Positions 1 through 10,200 of a stretch of 64,000 nucleotides of DNA are shown here, in pieces; within the stretch, counting starts at the first letter, position 1; each line of letters begins with the position of its first letter. The translations under genes and the position numbers were made by a program. The notes below the pieces were generated by a model. That model was given only the letters and a program-made list of their open reading frames with translations. It was not told the origin of the DNA and ran no database searches. The DNA is from Plazaster borealis (lineage: Eukaryota > Echinodermata > Asteroidea > Forcipulatida > Labidiasteridae): assembly GCA_021014325.1 (NCBI GenBank), contig CM037462.1, positions 9,344,501 to 9,408,500 of the forward strand. The letters run 5' to 3'.

Positions 1-90
1 AGGTTAGTTTTATGGTATATATTATTTACAACTATGTAGGATTGAAACAAACAGTGGGTTCCAATTACCAAACGTATACTATCCCTTTAA
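1..90 (-). mobile_element. Family E TTAA MITE, right part, cut by window edge
   Basis: The sequence matches the terminal part of the element at 18238-18613 and the reverse end of the element at 41486-41859: a block reading AACAAACAGTGGGTTCCAAT, then CCAAACGTATAC, then CCCTTTAA. The rest of the element lies outside the window. Its terminal TTAA (87-90) is also the first TTAA of the next element, so the two abut through one shared target site. It is non-coding. Confidence 0.75.
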
Positions 91-599
91 AAAGGGGCTC
101 CAAGGTCAAATTGAGTTTTGTGATGCACTCGATTTCCAATAAACGGAGTCCTCGTGAAAATGTGGGAAGAAGTTACAAGTCTCTAACATCACGTTACAAT
201 GGTGCAAGATATCTTCTTCTTCTTTTTTCATAGCGAAATTGAAACATGACGTCATCGGACAGCAAATACAAATGACTCTGTACATTCTAAAGGGGAATTT
301 CTGCGCATGTCATAATCTCAAATTCTTTGCCGTTTTGATTGAATATCATCATAATTCAGGAATGAACTGAAAATTCTCTTTACAAAAACCTGTACAGACC
401 TCTGAAATGTGACGTCATCGAACGTTTTTGGATTTTATCAAAAAAATTGCTCTTGAGGGTAACAAATATAGTGCCATTTTACACAATTTTAACGGCAGGT
501 TAGAGACTTGTGTTTTTCACCCGTTTTTTATAAGGACTCTTTCTATTGGAAAATGAGTGAATAACAAATCTGAATTTGACCTTGGAGCCCCCTCTTTAA
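87..599 (+). mobile_element. Family F TTAA MITE, copy 1
   Basis: Imperfect terminal inverted repeats read TTAAAAAGGGGCTCCAAGG on the left and the reverse complement of CCTTGGAGCCCCCTCTTTAA on the right. Two further copies lie at 1860-2404 and 39057-39520. Shared internal blocks include a GACGTCATCGAAC segment and a paired GTCTCTAAC / GTTAGAGAC. TTAA flanks are typical of piggyBac-type or other TTAA-specific transposases. No transposase frame is present, so it is a non-autonomous element. Confidence 0.8.
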
Positions 600-1735
600 A
601 TTCATAATAATTATTTGTTCATAAACCATTGGCATTTGCTATGGCAACAGATAATATTATTACTGTGTTTTGCTTTTGAGAAAAAAATGGGACACCTAGT
701 TCCCGGCACGCAGATGACGTCATTGCCATTATTTTAGGACCTTGCCCCAAATTATATAGGCCCTGTATTTTTTCCCCGTTTTATAAGTGGTGTATGTCCA
801 TATATAGAATATGCAGTACCTTTTGTTGGTTGTGCTTTTCTGTGCCATCGACTGCGTGAACCAATTATGTCAGTATATTAATGCGGCGTGTGTACAGCGC
901 TCTATATTTCACATGTATAGGAACAGTAAAGATGCACGTAGATAGCGCAGAGGTATAGTTTAATTTTCATGACGTACTAATCAATGTCATTACTTTCGTT
1001 CGTTCCTATGGTGGCGATTGGGGGGGGGGGGAGCAGTTCGCTATAATTTCACAATTCCTTTCGCCATGAGACTTGCCTTTGTCTGAGCAGAGAAGAAAGG
1101 GGCTGCATATAATGACGGGCTTCGATCGATATGCTTAATTTCTTGGGAAGGTCTACCGTGAATTATTAGAATAGGAGTTAGAATGACAAACAGTAAGTCA
1201 CTATACCTACAGTTCAAGTACACAGAATCAGTGGAAGGCCATTTTTCCAGGGGTAGCAATATTATGACGTTTTAAAAGAAGCGTTCCCAACCCAGCCCCC
1301 CTCCCTTTTAAGGATTTGTCATTATTCCTAATACATTGGTTGTGTTCTTAGATACAATAACCTTTTTTTTTTTTTTTTTTTTTTTTTTGTGTTTCATGTT
1401 GAGGAAAACAGAAGTCGATGATGATTTTTTGGGTACAAGGTTATGTATCTTGGTTACATCGCCGGTGTTTTTGCGGCGGCCGTCAGCTGCGCATTTGTGA
1501 CGGCATAAAGGCACAAGGCTGTTGCAATAAATGATCAGATATTGTTTACCAGAACCCTCTGGGGATCGTCTTGCCGGGAGGTCTCGATATCAAGTTTGTA
1601 TTATTTAAATGTGAATTCTTAACGCACGATGTGTTTTTTAATTGTGAGTGAAGTTTTAGTCGGTTTCAATGCGCCATGTTCGAATGGATATGTCAGACCG
1701 GAATTGCTTCCAGGCGAGCTATGGCGGATAATCAC
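600..1735. other. No gene recognised
   Basis: AT-rich sequence without a convincing exon or repeat boundary. It holds a run of 12 G at 1020-1031 and a T26 tract at 1363-1388. Short open frames here have low-complexity products and no splice context. Confidence 0.5.
1363..1388. repeat. Poly(T) tract, 26 T
   Basis: An uninterrupted run of 26 T. No element body was recognised directly to its right, so it cannot be assigned as a retroposon tail. Confidence 0.95.
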
Positions 1736-1845
1736 TCTTTAAAAATGCTAGGTACGATTTTTGGCCGAATTGACAACAAATTTGCAACAAATTTACGTAG
1801 ATTCGAGATGGTTAAAAGGCTTTTATTTAAGGTATTACACGACAA
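1736..1845 (+). repeat. Dispersed repeat fragment (family T)
   Basis: The segment starts at CTTTAAAAATG and continues through TTTTTGGCCGAATTGA. It matches 21769-21850, which starts CTTTAAAGATG and continues with TTTTGGGCCGATTTGAA. Only these two diverged copies are in the window, so ends and class are unknown. Confidence 0.4.
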
Positions 1846-1859
1846 AAAACTGCTAGTAG

Positions 1860-2404
1860 TTAAAGAGGGGCTTCAATGTCTAATTCAGTTTTGTGATGCC
1901 CTAATTTTTCAATAGATAGAGTCCTCATGAGAGTGGGGAAACATTACAAGTCTCTATATCCCCAACGTTAAAACTGAATAAAGTGTCATTTTATCTGATA
2001 CCCTTTCATAGCGAAATTTGAAACGTGACGTCATCGAACACCAAAAACAAATTCGTTTGTACAATACATAGAAGAGTTTATTTTGTGTCAGTCAAAAGGT
2101 CAAATCCAATGCTGTTTTTGATTGAATACCATCAAAATTCAGGAATGAACTAAACATTCTCCGTACAAAAACGTACAGCCTATATATTTGCAATGTGACG
2201 TCATTGATTTTTTTTTTTGATTTGATTTTGATTTTTGATTTGACAAGAAATTGCACTTGAAGGATATCAAACACAGTGGCCTTTTACACCATTTAACGTG
2301 AGGTTAGAGACTTTAGGTTTTTTTCCCCATTTTCATAAAGACTCTTATCTATTGGAAAATGAGTGGATCACAAAACTGAATTTGACCTTGACGCCCCTCT
2401 TTAA
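1860..2404 (+). mobile_element. Family F TTAA MITE, copy 2
   Basis: It begins TTAAAGAGGGGCTTCAATG and ends GACGCCCCTCTTTAA, the same ends as 87-599, with matching internal blocks (GAGTCCTCATGA, TTACAAGTCTCTA, GACGTCATCGAAC, ATTCAGGAATGAACT). TTAA at 1860-1863 and 2401-2404 forms the target duplication. Internal T-rich runs near 2208-2220 have expanded relative to copy 1. It is non-coding. Confidence 0.85.
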
Positions 2405-2407
2405 TTC

Positions 2408-2427
2408 AAAAAAAAAAAAAAAAAAAA
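2408..2427. repeat. Poly(A) tract, 20 A
   Basis: A run of 20 A directly after the right end of the family F element at 1860-2404. Confidence 0.9.
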
Positions 2428-2428
2428 C

Positions 2429-2546
2429 ATGTTCTCGGCCATGTGTAAACAATTTCAGCATCATCTGTCAAAATTCGTTCAGAAAAATAAATCAACAACA
2501 ACAACAACAACAACAACACCAATTTTCGGCGAAAATCTGTCCATGT
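2429..2546 (+). repeat. Family W dispersed repeat, copy 1
   Basis: It shares CAGCATCATCTGTCAAAATT, then TTCGTTCAGA, then TTTTCGGCGAAAAT, with 3367-3515, 22375-22525 and, reversed, 11228-11345. The (CAA)n microsatellite at 2493-2518 sits in the A-rich middle of the repeat. No terminal repeats could be defined. Confidence 0.6.
2493..2518. repeat. (CAA)n microsatellite
   Basis: About eight CAA units inside the family W copy. Confidence 0.9.
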
Positions 2547-2633
2547 AACTAATTCTTATCAATTTAGAAAAAAAGAGACACATTTTTTTTGTATGTGTTT
2601 TTCGTGTCCAATCGGTTTGAGTGATTCCCAATC

Positions 2634-2975
2634 TTAAAGCAAATGTCCAACGTTGGCAATTGTCAGAGACCAGCATCCACACTTGATGTGACCCAACATA
2701 CACATGAAATAACAAACCTGTGAAAGTTTAAGCTAAATCGGTCATGAGAAAACAGTGAAAAACCCTATTATATGTTTTCACTGTTTTCAAACATCGGATT
2801 TTATCACCAGTGATAAAGACTAATTGTTTTACTCATTTCCTAAAAACTATAGCATTTCAAGCAAAACTATTTCAAGGGAAGTTTTCCACCATGACCATCT
2901 TTATACCATGTAAGTTATGTGCAAATCTGTGAACAGTATATGTGCAACCTTACCAATGTTGCACACAACCTTTAA
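2634..2975 (-). mobile_element. Family D TTAA MITE, copy 1
   Basis: It runs from TTAA at 2634-2637 (TTAAAGCAAATGTCCAACG) to TTAA at 2972-2975 (ACAACCTTTAA). It shares GTGAAAGTTTAAGCTAAATC, CATCGGATTTTATCA and GTGCAAATCTGTGAAC with the inverse of 4331-4692 and 5067-5428. Its central palindrome is TTATCAC CA GTGATAA. It is non-autonomous and non-coding. Confidence 0.7.
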
Positions 2976-3366
2976 ACACGAATACAGTTTTCCGTGTACC
3001 AACGAAACGTTGTAGAATTAAGAATTGTTTGTTCTTCTTAGTCCTCGTCCTAACTGACAAACAAAATCCAGGTCTCCCGATTGCGGTGAGTCAAACTTGA
3101 AATTCAATCCATTTTGAGAATGTGTACAGGTATTAAATTCAGATTAGAATACGGGTTACATACACAATAGGGAATTGTATTACACAGACGTGGTCGTGTG
3201 TGTCGCGGGTGATTCGATATCTTTTAGTATCAGAAACAAGCCCTTGTGTCGGAGAGCCACTTAAGAAAAAATATACAGGATTGGTTATCGGGGGGGGGGG
3301 TGGCTATTTTCAGTCTGAACCTCACTGGAAGACCATGTATAACCCTTATTTTTATTTATTTTTTGG
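2976..3366. other. No gene recognised
   Basis: No exon or repeat boundary was recognised. A G run lies near 3290-3300. Confidence 0.45.
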
Positions 3367-3515
3367 AACGTGTATTTTTATGCATTGTCCATGGAATATG
3401 CGAAAGTTAGTGTATATTTTTGGTTTCAAAGAGCATCATCTGTCAAATTTTGTTTAGAGAAGAAAAAAATATATAAACAAGGGAGGCCCTTTTGGCGAAA
3501 ATTGGGCCTTTCAAT
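3367..3515 (+). repeat. Family W dispersed repeat, copy 2
   Basis: It carries TGCATTGTCCATGGA, GAGCATCATCTGTCAAATTT and GGCGAAAATTGGGCCTT, matching 22375-22525 closely. Non-coding dispersed repeat of unknown class. Confidence 0.65.
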
Positions 3516-3555
3516 TTTAGACGTTTAAAATAAGGTGGTAATCTGGAAGTGCAAG

Positions 3556-3932
3556 TTAAAGGTATCGTACACGTTTGGTAATGACTCAAAATAAATATTA
3601 GCATAAATACTTACTTGGTAACAAGCAACGGAGAGCTGTTGATAGTATAAAACATTGTAGGAATCGACTCCCTTTGAAGTATCGTAGTTTTTGAGAAAGA
3701 GGTAATTTCTCACTAAAATAATAAAAAAAACTTCTTGCAAGAAGTTTTTATTCCTATCTGAAAGCACCAAATTGTACAACAAGGGTGTTTTTTCTTTCAT
3801 CATTTTTTTTGCAACTTCGATGACCAATTGAGCCCAAATTTTCACAGGCTTGTTATTTTATGCATATGGTGGGATACACCAAGTGGGAACACTGGTCTTT
3901 GACAATTACCAAACGTGTTTAGTGCCTTTAAA
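3556..3932 (-). mobile_element. Family A TTAA MITE, copy 1
   Basis: It is flanked by TTAA at 3556-3559 and 3928-3932, with ends TTAAAGGTATCGTACACG and CAAACGTGTTTAGTGCC. The middle is the palindrome AACTTCTTGCAAGAAGTT. The same structure recurs in twelve other places in the window. The frame crossing it on the minus strand is shared by all copies because the copies are similar; it is not evidence of a gene. This copy has single-base insertions that shift that frame. Confidence 0.9.
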
Positions 3933-4188
3933 GATAGTTGACATGAAACTGGTGTTTGAGATGTGTTTGCAACTCATCCCCGTCTATCATCAGAATTATT
4001 CTGTTTCAAAACGGAAACCAAATTCTGATTTCATTCTAAATATTTTGCTTCAGAAGGGGGGGGGGTAGTTCGTCAGAGGAAGTGAAACCACCATTAGCAA
4101 TGATTGTATGTTCTTATACTAAAAAGTAGCCTTGGTTCGAGACGTATATACCTGTTTTCATATTATATTCTTTGGGTTACCAGTGCCC

Positions 4189-4330
4189 GGTGCCGTATTT
4201 CATAAAGCTGTAAATAATCACAATTTGCAGGGAACCAGTCGTTGGTTCACATTATGTTGTATTTTTCTTGGACGGTAACTCATCTTCTGTTACGAGCAAG
4301 ACTTTTCTGTGCTTAGCAAATTTGTTGTGC
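4189..4330 (+). mobile_element. Family H palindromic element, left part, interrupted
   Basis: It begins GTGCCGTATTTCATAAAGCTG and reaches GTGCTTAGCAAATTTGTTGTGC, resembling 27067-27308 with its end missing. The break is exactly at a TTAA, where the family D element 4331-4692 begins. The expected right end after that element is too decayed to recognise. Confidence 0.5.
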
Positions 4331-4692
4331 TTAAAGGCCCTGTACACTATTGGTAAGATCGAAAAACACAAATGTTCACAGATTCACACATAACTTACAT
4401 GATTTAAAGTAGTTATGGTAGAAAGGGTTCCTTAAAATATTTCTGCCTAAAATGCTATCGTTTCTGAGAAATTAATAAAACAATAGTTTTTATCGCGCGC
4501 GATAACAAACTCGATGTTTGAAAAACAGAAAACACATAAGGTCTCTTTTCACTATTTTCTCGTGACCCGATGACCAATTGAGCTCAAATTTTCACAGGTT
4601 TTTTATTTCATGTATATGGTTAATCACACAAAACATGAACTTTGTTTGCGACTGTTTTGTCAGCTCTACCGATCCTGTATAATACCTTTGAA
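4331..4692 (+). mobile_element. Family D TTAA MITE, copy 2
   Basis: It begins TTAAAGGCCCTGTACAC and ends TGTATAATACCTTTGAA; the right TTAA is mutated to TTGA. It is nearly the same as 5067-5428 apart from its palindrome, TTATCGCGCGCGATAA at 4490-4505. Inserted into the TTAA of a family H copy. Non-coding. Confidence 0.85.
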
Positions 4693-4785
4693 CAGGTTAA
4701 AGAAATTAAGCCCGGTGCTCGATATGAGTTAAAAACTTAAAAACTTCATCAGCTTGAGGTTGTACGCTCGTAAAGTCAAACAAGC

Positions 4786-5070
4786 TTAAAGCACGTGACC
4801 AACATTGGTATATTATCAACGATCAGTATCCGCATTTTATGTGACGCAATATTTTCATGTGAAAGTTTGAGTTCCATCGGTCATCGGAGTCACACACCAA
4901 ATATAATGAAGAACCCGATCCGACCGTTTTCAAAAATCGGATTTTGGATTTACGAGGTCAAGACGAATTGTTTCACTCATTTCCTAAAATCGTTATACCT
5001 TTGTTGGTTATGTGTAAATAAAATGTTAGCATTTATGGTTTTACTGGTACATTATTTGCACATGCATTAA
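4786..5070 (-). mobile_element. Family D-related TTAA MITE, copy 3, decayed
   Basis: It starts TTAAAGCACGTGACCAAC and contains GTGAAAGTTTGAGTTCCATC, TTTCAAAAATCGGATTTTGG and TTTCACTCATTTCCTAAAA, all shared with 2634-2975. The central palindrome has decayed. Its right TTAA (5067-5070) is also the left TTAA of the next copy. Confidence 0.55.
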
Positions 5071-5428
5071 AGGCCCTGTACACTATTGGTAAGATCGAAA
5101 AACACAAATGTTCACAGATTCACACATAACTTACATGATTTAAAGTAAATAATGGTAGAAAGGGTTCCTTAAAATATTTCTGCCTAAAATGCTATCGTTT
5201 CTGAGAAATGAGTAAAACAATAGTTTTTATCACGCGTGATAATAAACTCGATGTTTGAAAAACAGAAAACACATAAGGTCTCTTTTCACTATTTGCTCGT
5301 GACCTCGATGACCAATTGAGCTCAAGTTTTCACAGGTTTGTTGTTTCATGTATATGGCTAATCACACAAAACATAACTTTGTTTGCGACTGTTTTGTCAG
5401 CTCTACCAATCCTGTATAATACCTTTAA
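5067..5428 (+). mobile_element. Family D TTAA MITE, copy 4
   Basis: It has intact TTAA at both ends (5067-5070, 5425-5428) and ends TTAAAGGCCCTGTACAC / GTATAATACCTTTAA. It differs little from 4331-4692 except at the central palindrome, TTATCACGCGTGATAA at 5228-5243, where both arms carry matching changes. Confidence 0.88.
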
Positions 5429-5753
5429 GCTCAAGGTTAAATGGAAACTTATTTGGGGTGAGTCTCCTCATAGTTCTAATGTTGTTCTATCCCTTTAAGA
5501 TTTACAGTGGGCTCGTCTGTTTCGCAAATCGGATGCCGTGATCGTTAATTAAAAATGAGGAAGGAGCCCAGGTCTGAAAGTCAACCCCAACCATCTTTCA
5601 TCGTTGCGGTTGTTGGGTCCCCGTCTTGTACTCGTGATCGCTCACCAATTGCATTCTAATTCGACAGCTTAACAAACGTTCCGCGTGCCATGTAGACATT
5701 CCCTGGTTTTATAGCTCGACTTGATTAAAGATGTAATCCATGATCGGTTATGG
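5429..5753. other. No gene recognised
   Basis: No exon, RNA gene or repeat boundary seen. Confidence 0.45.
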
Positions 5754-5818
5754 TTAAAACATTAACTGAAGTTATCGGTTGTGCGTTAATGAAAAATATG
5801 TATTCCTTTTGCTTGCTC
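5754..5818 (+). repeat. Left direct repeat flanking a family A copy
   Basis: About 64 bp (TTAAAACATTAACTGAAG at the left, TTTTGCTTGCTC at the right), repeated with about 5 differences at 6192-6257. The repeat unit is itself bounded by TTAA on its outer left (5754-5757) and outer right (after 6253) edges. Confidence 0.85.
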
Positions 5819-6195
5819 ATAAAGGTATCGTACACGTTTGGTAATGACTCTAAAAAACAAATATTAGCATAAAAACTTACTTGGTAACAAGCAACGGAGA
5901 GCTGTTGATAGTATAAAACATTGTAGGAAACGACTTTCTCTGAAGTCACGTAGTTTTTGAGAAAGAGGTAATTTCTTACTAAAATAATAAAAACTTCTTG
6001 CAAGAAGTTTTTATTCCTATCTGAAAGCACACAAATTTGTACAACAAGGGTGTTTTTTCTTTCATCATTTTCTTGCAACTTCGATGATCAATTGAGCCCA
6101 AATGTTCACAGGCTTGTTGTTTTATGCATATGTTGGGATACACCAAGTGCGAACACTGGTCTTTGACAATTTCCAAACGTGTTCAGTGCCTTTAA
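5819..6195 (-). mobile_element. Family A TTAA MITE, copy 2, with long flanking repeats
   Basis: It starts ATAAAGGTATCGTACACG (first TTAA base changed) and ends CAGTGCCTTTAA. The centre is AACTTCTTGCAAGAAGTT. Unlike most copies it sits between two direct repeats of about 64 bp (5754-5818 and 6192-6257), so the simple 4-bp target duplication does not describe this insertion. Confidence 0.9.
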
Positions 6196-6257
6196 AACAT
6201 TAACTGAAGTTATCGGTTGTGCTTTAATGAACGATAAATATTCCTTTTGCTTGCTCT
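6192..6257 (+). repeat. Right direct repeat flanking a family A copy
   Basis: Partner of 5754-5818. It begins in the terminal TTAA of the element and ends at GCTTGCTCTTAA. Confidence 0.85.
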
Positions 6258-6380
6258 TAATAACTTCTCAATTTGTTTATGTTGGTATCTTTTTTTTTTT
6301 TTGATGATAGCTATAGCTGATTAGAGTTTTGTGTATTATGTGTTGAATTTGATAAGTCTGCTGCCGGTGGCGTAACCACA

Positions 6381-6615
6381 TTCTAAAAACTCCCGCGTCA
6401 GAATTGACCTGGATCCAGATATCGTAGAGGGCCTGACCAATTCTTTGGTCAGTATGATCCGTAATGTGTGTCAAATTGACCAAGAAAAGGGTCAAACTAA
6501 AGCAGAATCCGAATTAAAATTCCGTTTCGTTTTTGTTTGTAAAGACTTTCTTGGTCAGCCTGACCCGGAAATGGGTCAGGCCCCTGCGACCCGGAATCCG
6601 GGTCAAATGGGGGGA
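6381..6615 (+). mobile_element. Family I element, copy 1, rich in GGGTCA/TGACCC
   Basis: The left part reads AACTCCCGCGTCAGAATTGA and the right part GACCCGGAATCCGGGTCAA. The same order of blocks is found at 34735-34983 and 49960-50345. It contains the perfect palindrome GGTCAGCCTGACC at 6553-6565. Ends are imperfect inverted repeats built of TGACCC/GGGTCA words. No coding frame. C-runs follow at 6618-6653. Confidence 0.65.
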
Positions 6616-6993
6616 GCCCCCCCCCCCGCTCAGGACCCTTGCCCCCCCCCCCCGCTCGAAAACAAATCCCATGTGAATGGTTCAATACATCAAATAGCCC
6701 CACATTATGTATTTGCGCCAGCATGCCTCACAAATGGAAATATCTGGTTGCGTCACTGTCTATTGTTGGATCAATTTATTGGTTGTTAATCCACATTTGA
6801 AATGTTTTATTGAACAACATTTGCTGTGATTCTTTTTAATTTTTGGGCTACTATGGATAGCTTTTAAAAATGCAGAAATTAATCCAAGAAACCGGCCCCA
6901 TATCAAAGGTATCTATACAATGAAATATCTTACTTCCAATTGCAATCTTACCCGAACAATTTCTCGAGTCAGTGGTGCTGCTAACAAAACATG

Positions 6994-7250
6994 TTAATAA
7001 TAATAATAATAATATTTAAAATTTATATTGCGCCCCTTACATAGAAATGATCAAAGGCGCATAACAAATTTTGAAATGCACAGAATGGAAGAGAAAGATA
7101 GACAAAAAAGACTGGTCACCAGGCCAGTGCCCAAACCACATGGGGATACGTCTGTCCCGCCAACAGAGAACTAAAAGTTACTAATTACATATAGGCCTAT
7201 CCCTGCTGACATAATGTTTTGATATTTTCAGGAGACAGACGCCTCTAACC
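6994..7250 (-). mobile_element. LINE or SINE 3' tail with (TAA)n
   Basis: Read on the minus strand it ends in GCGCAATATAAATTT followed by (ATT)n at 6994-7013, like the tails at 8340-8730 and 20590-21036. The body to the right contains no recognisable protein remnant, so the upstream limit is uncertain. Confidence 0.45.
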
Positions 7251-7976
7251 CTACCTATGTAAAATAAATCTAAACTAATTGGCAAGGCGACCATAGAAGA
7301 AAGACGAACAAAAGACACAACAGAAAAAAGTCATAAAAAACACACTAAAAACGGCTTTTATATTACATTTAAAAAGAGGCATGGTTTCCGTTCGCTATGT
7401 ATATGCAACGGTAGCGCAAAGTAGATACTTTCCGAATGACTTCAGCAGAGTGGAAAATGTGAAAGCAAGAAACTGACTTGGATCTGAGTACAACAGATAA
7501 TTCAATATCTTTTGTGTGTGAGAGTTTCTCTATGTCAGCCCAGAGGAAGCTTAATTGAAGAATAATTTAACTACATGTGGCCTTCTTAATACAGCCAAAA
7601 TGTCACTGTCGGATTGGAGGTTTCAATGCGGTTTTTATGTTACATTTCTACACATTCATTCATTAATAAGTCAGGGAATCTGTAAGTTTATCTTGATTTC
7701 CTAAAGCTCGTAAGACTCACCTCTATCCATGTTAATTTATATTATGTGCGCTATGAACTTGGTGGAATAGCGCCTGATAAATGTTAGTTTTTATGTTATG
7801 TCATGTTTTTGAGACAGTCCTTTTCGTATGTTGTGTATGACCTTCGAAACACTATTCGAATAGAAAGTTTTGAATACGTTCAATACGGAACCAGTTTCAG
7901 GCGATACGGAACCAGTTTCAGGGGGAGGGGCGGGGCTTAACTTTGAAAATGGGTATGCCTCCATCCTTTGTCTGGG
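7251..7976. other. No gene recognised; short direct repeat
   Basis: No gene. ATACGGAACCAGTTTCAGG occurs twice in a row at 7883-7901 and 7904-7922. Confidence 0.5.
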
Positions 7977-8254
7977 GCGGTTGGGTTGGTGTAGTGGTAT
8001 CTTTCCCCACCTTCCACCTCTATAGCACCCCGGTTCGAATCCCACTGGGGGCACTATATGGATTGGGTTTTCAGTCCCTACCTGACTGCGTGGGTTTTCC
8101 CTGGGGTTTTCCTCCCACATCTAAAACTGAATGTCCTCCTTTGTCTTCTCTCCATGGGGTTCTTGGCAAGTGATTAACGGTTCGCCTTTCTGAGAGTCCT
8201 TGGCTTCACAACCAGAATCAATAAATGAAATGAAAATGAAAATGAAATGAAAAT
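7977..8254 (+). mobile_element. SINE-2 (tRNA-derived), copy 1
   Basis: The head has an A-box-like TGGTGTAGTGG and a B box GGTTCGAATCC about 45 bases later, the internal RNA polymerase III promoter of tRNA-derived SINEs. The body includes TCCCACATCTAAAACTGAA and GAGAGTCC-TTGGCTTCACAACCAGA. The tail is (TGAAA)n. A second copy lies at 30474-30760. Anticodon and stems are not tRNA-like enough for a functional tRNA. Confidence 0.85.
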
Positions 8255-8339
8255 AATCATATAAGGTGATATACATTTTCATGTTCAGAGGTGTACACTA
8301 TAAAAAACTGTCGTGTTGAAGTCTTCATCTTGACTTTAT

Positions 8340-8730
8340 ACTATGGCCATTAATAAAATAATAATAATAATAATAATGAAAACTTATAAAGCGCACAAAT
8401 CCAACAAAGTGCTCATGACGCTAAAATACAAACAATAACATTCAAATTATGTACAATAACCAAAATTAAAACGTAGGCCTAATTAGAGAATAAATCTAGA
8501 ACATGTGGTATAGAAAAACAATACAAATGCAATATATAAGAAAAACATCGAAGGTAACAAAAAAATAACAAAAATCAAACCATTTACTCAAATGCTTGTT
8601 TGAAAAGATGTGTTTTAATTTTTTTTTTAAATTGGGTTAAAGAAAGGGATGATTTTACTAATGCGGGCAATTTGTTCCATAGACGTGGGGCTTATCTTAG
8701 AGAGTAACCATGCCAGCATAATGTACCTTA
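8340..8730 (-). mobile_element. LINE 3' end with C-terminal ORF remnant (a)
   Basis: The minus strand reads GYSLR, a stop, APRLWNKLPALVKSS, then FKKKIKTHLFKQAFE and a stop at 8584-8586. The APRLWN-LP...FKKxLKTHLF pattern is the common C-terminus of non-LTR retrotransposon reverse-transcriptase proteins of CR1/L2-like clades (family knowledge). The 3' UTR ends GCGCTTTATAAGTTT and (ATT)n at 8351-8378. It is 5'-truncated and inactive. Confidence 0.8.
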
Positions 8731-8854
8731 TCCTTGTGAGCAATCAGCACAACCAGTGAATGTACTTTTTTCTCTTTAAGATTCAGTCTTTCAGTTTCAG
8801 ACTATATCTCCACTCGATCAGTTTGGTTATAGATAACAATACGTACACGATACT

Positions 8855-9202
8855 TTTTTTAATTTTTTTTTGATGCAAGTTCGCCCCAAACAAGGCTAAG
8901 AGCCACTCTTGGTAAGGGGCTACAAGGAGAAAGAAAAACAATTATTAAATGTGAAAATAACTCAGAGGAGCTGAAGGTTGGAATTGATATTCCTCTTAAA
9001 ACAGTCTAGACAGTAGGATGGAGGGAAACATGCACCAGGCAAGGAGTTCCAAAGAGAAGCAGTACGTGGAAAAAAAGCTGTTGGAATGGCTCCTTCCAAG
9101 CTGTTGGAATGGCTTTAGCTACAATGCAATGATTATTAAGTGGTGGGAGTCTTCTACAAGCAAGCTTGCTTGGCGGAGACCCCTGATATGTATGTAACCG
9201 AG
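8855..9202 (-). mobile_element. LINE C-terminal fragment (b), different lineage
   Basis: One minus frame reads YQGSPPSKLACRRLPPLNNH, then FFPRTASLWNSLPGACFPP and CFKRNINSNLQLL with a stop at 8962-8964. The layout RxxxLWNSLP...FKRN is that of a non-LTR retrotransposon C-terminus, but the sequence is clearly another family than 8340-8730. A short duplication near 9075-9110 (TTGGAATGGCT twice) breaks the frame. The right limit coincides with the MITE at 9203. Confidence 0.7.
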
Positions 9203-9572
9203 TTAAAGGGACACGTTGCCTTAGATTGGATGCATTGGGCTATACAAAGCGTTTGTTATGACAAGAATATGGTTGGAAAGATGTTTTAAAAGTAGAATAT
9301 AATGTTCCACACAACTATGCCTCGAAATTGTGTGATTTTCCTTTTACTTCGTGAATTGACACGGTCCGCCATTTTGTTGAGTCAAAAATGTGGTTCTACA
9401 AAATGGCGGACCGTGTTAGTTCACAAAGTAAATGGAAAACCCACACAATTTCGAGGCATATTTGCGTGGATCATTATATTCTACTTTTAAAACATCTTTT
9501 TAACCATATTCTTGTCATAACAAACGTTTTGTATAGCCCAAATCGCCCAATCCAAGGCAACGTGACCCTAAA
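9203..9572 (+). mobile_element. Family B TTAA MITE, copy 1
   Basis: It begins TTAAAGGGACACGTTGCC and ends GGCAACGTGACCCTAA. The two arms are long inverted repeats; the inner stem includes ACACGGTCCGCCATTTTG opposite CAAAATGGCGGACCGTGT. Other copies: 27502-27879, 32194-32425, 47295-47677. It abuts the 5' side of the LINE fragment at 8855-9202. Non-coding. Confidence 0.88.
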
Positions 9573-10200
9573 GGAAATACTTAGTAAGGAACTTACAAGT
9601 ATAATTTGACATCACTAATTGATTAAGTAAACACACACAGAGGGGACCAGGACAACCTGGAGTGGCTTACCACACGGCGGTTTTCAATTAAATAAATAAC
9701 AGTTGAGTTGTGCTACTCCTTTTATTTCAACAGCGCATGATGAAATAGTTTACAGATTAGTAATTGTTCACAATAAATACCGCTATGACATAGCAATTAC
9801 ACAAAGATCTGAAAGACAAAGAACAACTAACAAATAAGTACGCAATGTTATACAATTTTAAAGTGACATGCTGACTTTACAAAGGCTATTATGCATCAGC
9901 TTGATTCAAAGACAGTAAACCGAACAATTTCATCAGGAGCATTAACCATTGCAAATCCAAGACTCGTCAAAACGACAGCATTAGTGTCCTATACCGTTTG
10001 AATGATGTGCCGTTAATCATCTCACAAGTTCTCCACTTAGCTAGATTTGTGGAGTGATTTCTCCACAACGTTTGACGCCATGTTTTTTCTTCGATGAGAA
10101 AATCTGGCTCAATTTGGTCCTCAGAGCGTTGCAGGCTGTTTTTGTTTCCCTCGGGCTTAAACAACGGATATGTAAGTTTAGAAACATGTTGAATACAAAC
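9573..10200. other. No gene recognised
   Basis: AT-rich sequence, no exon or repeat boundary seen. Confidence 0.45.

Noticed and set aside
1020..1031. G-quadruplex signal from long G runs here and elsewhere
   Set aside because: Most are single uninterrupted G runs instead of four spaced tracts, and such runs are prone to sequencing error.
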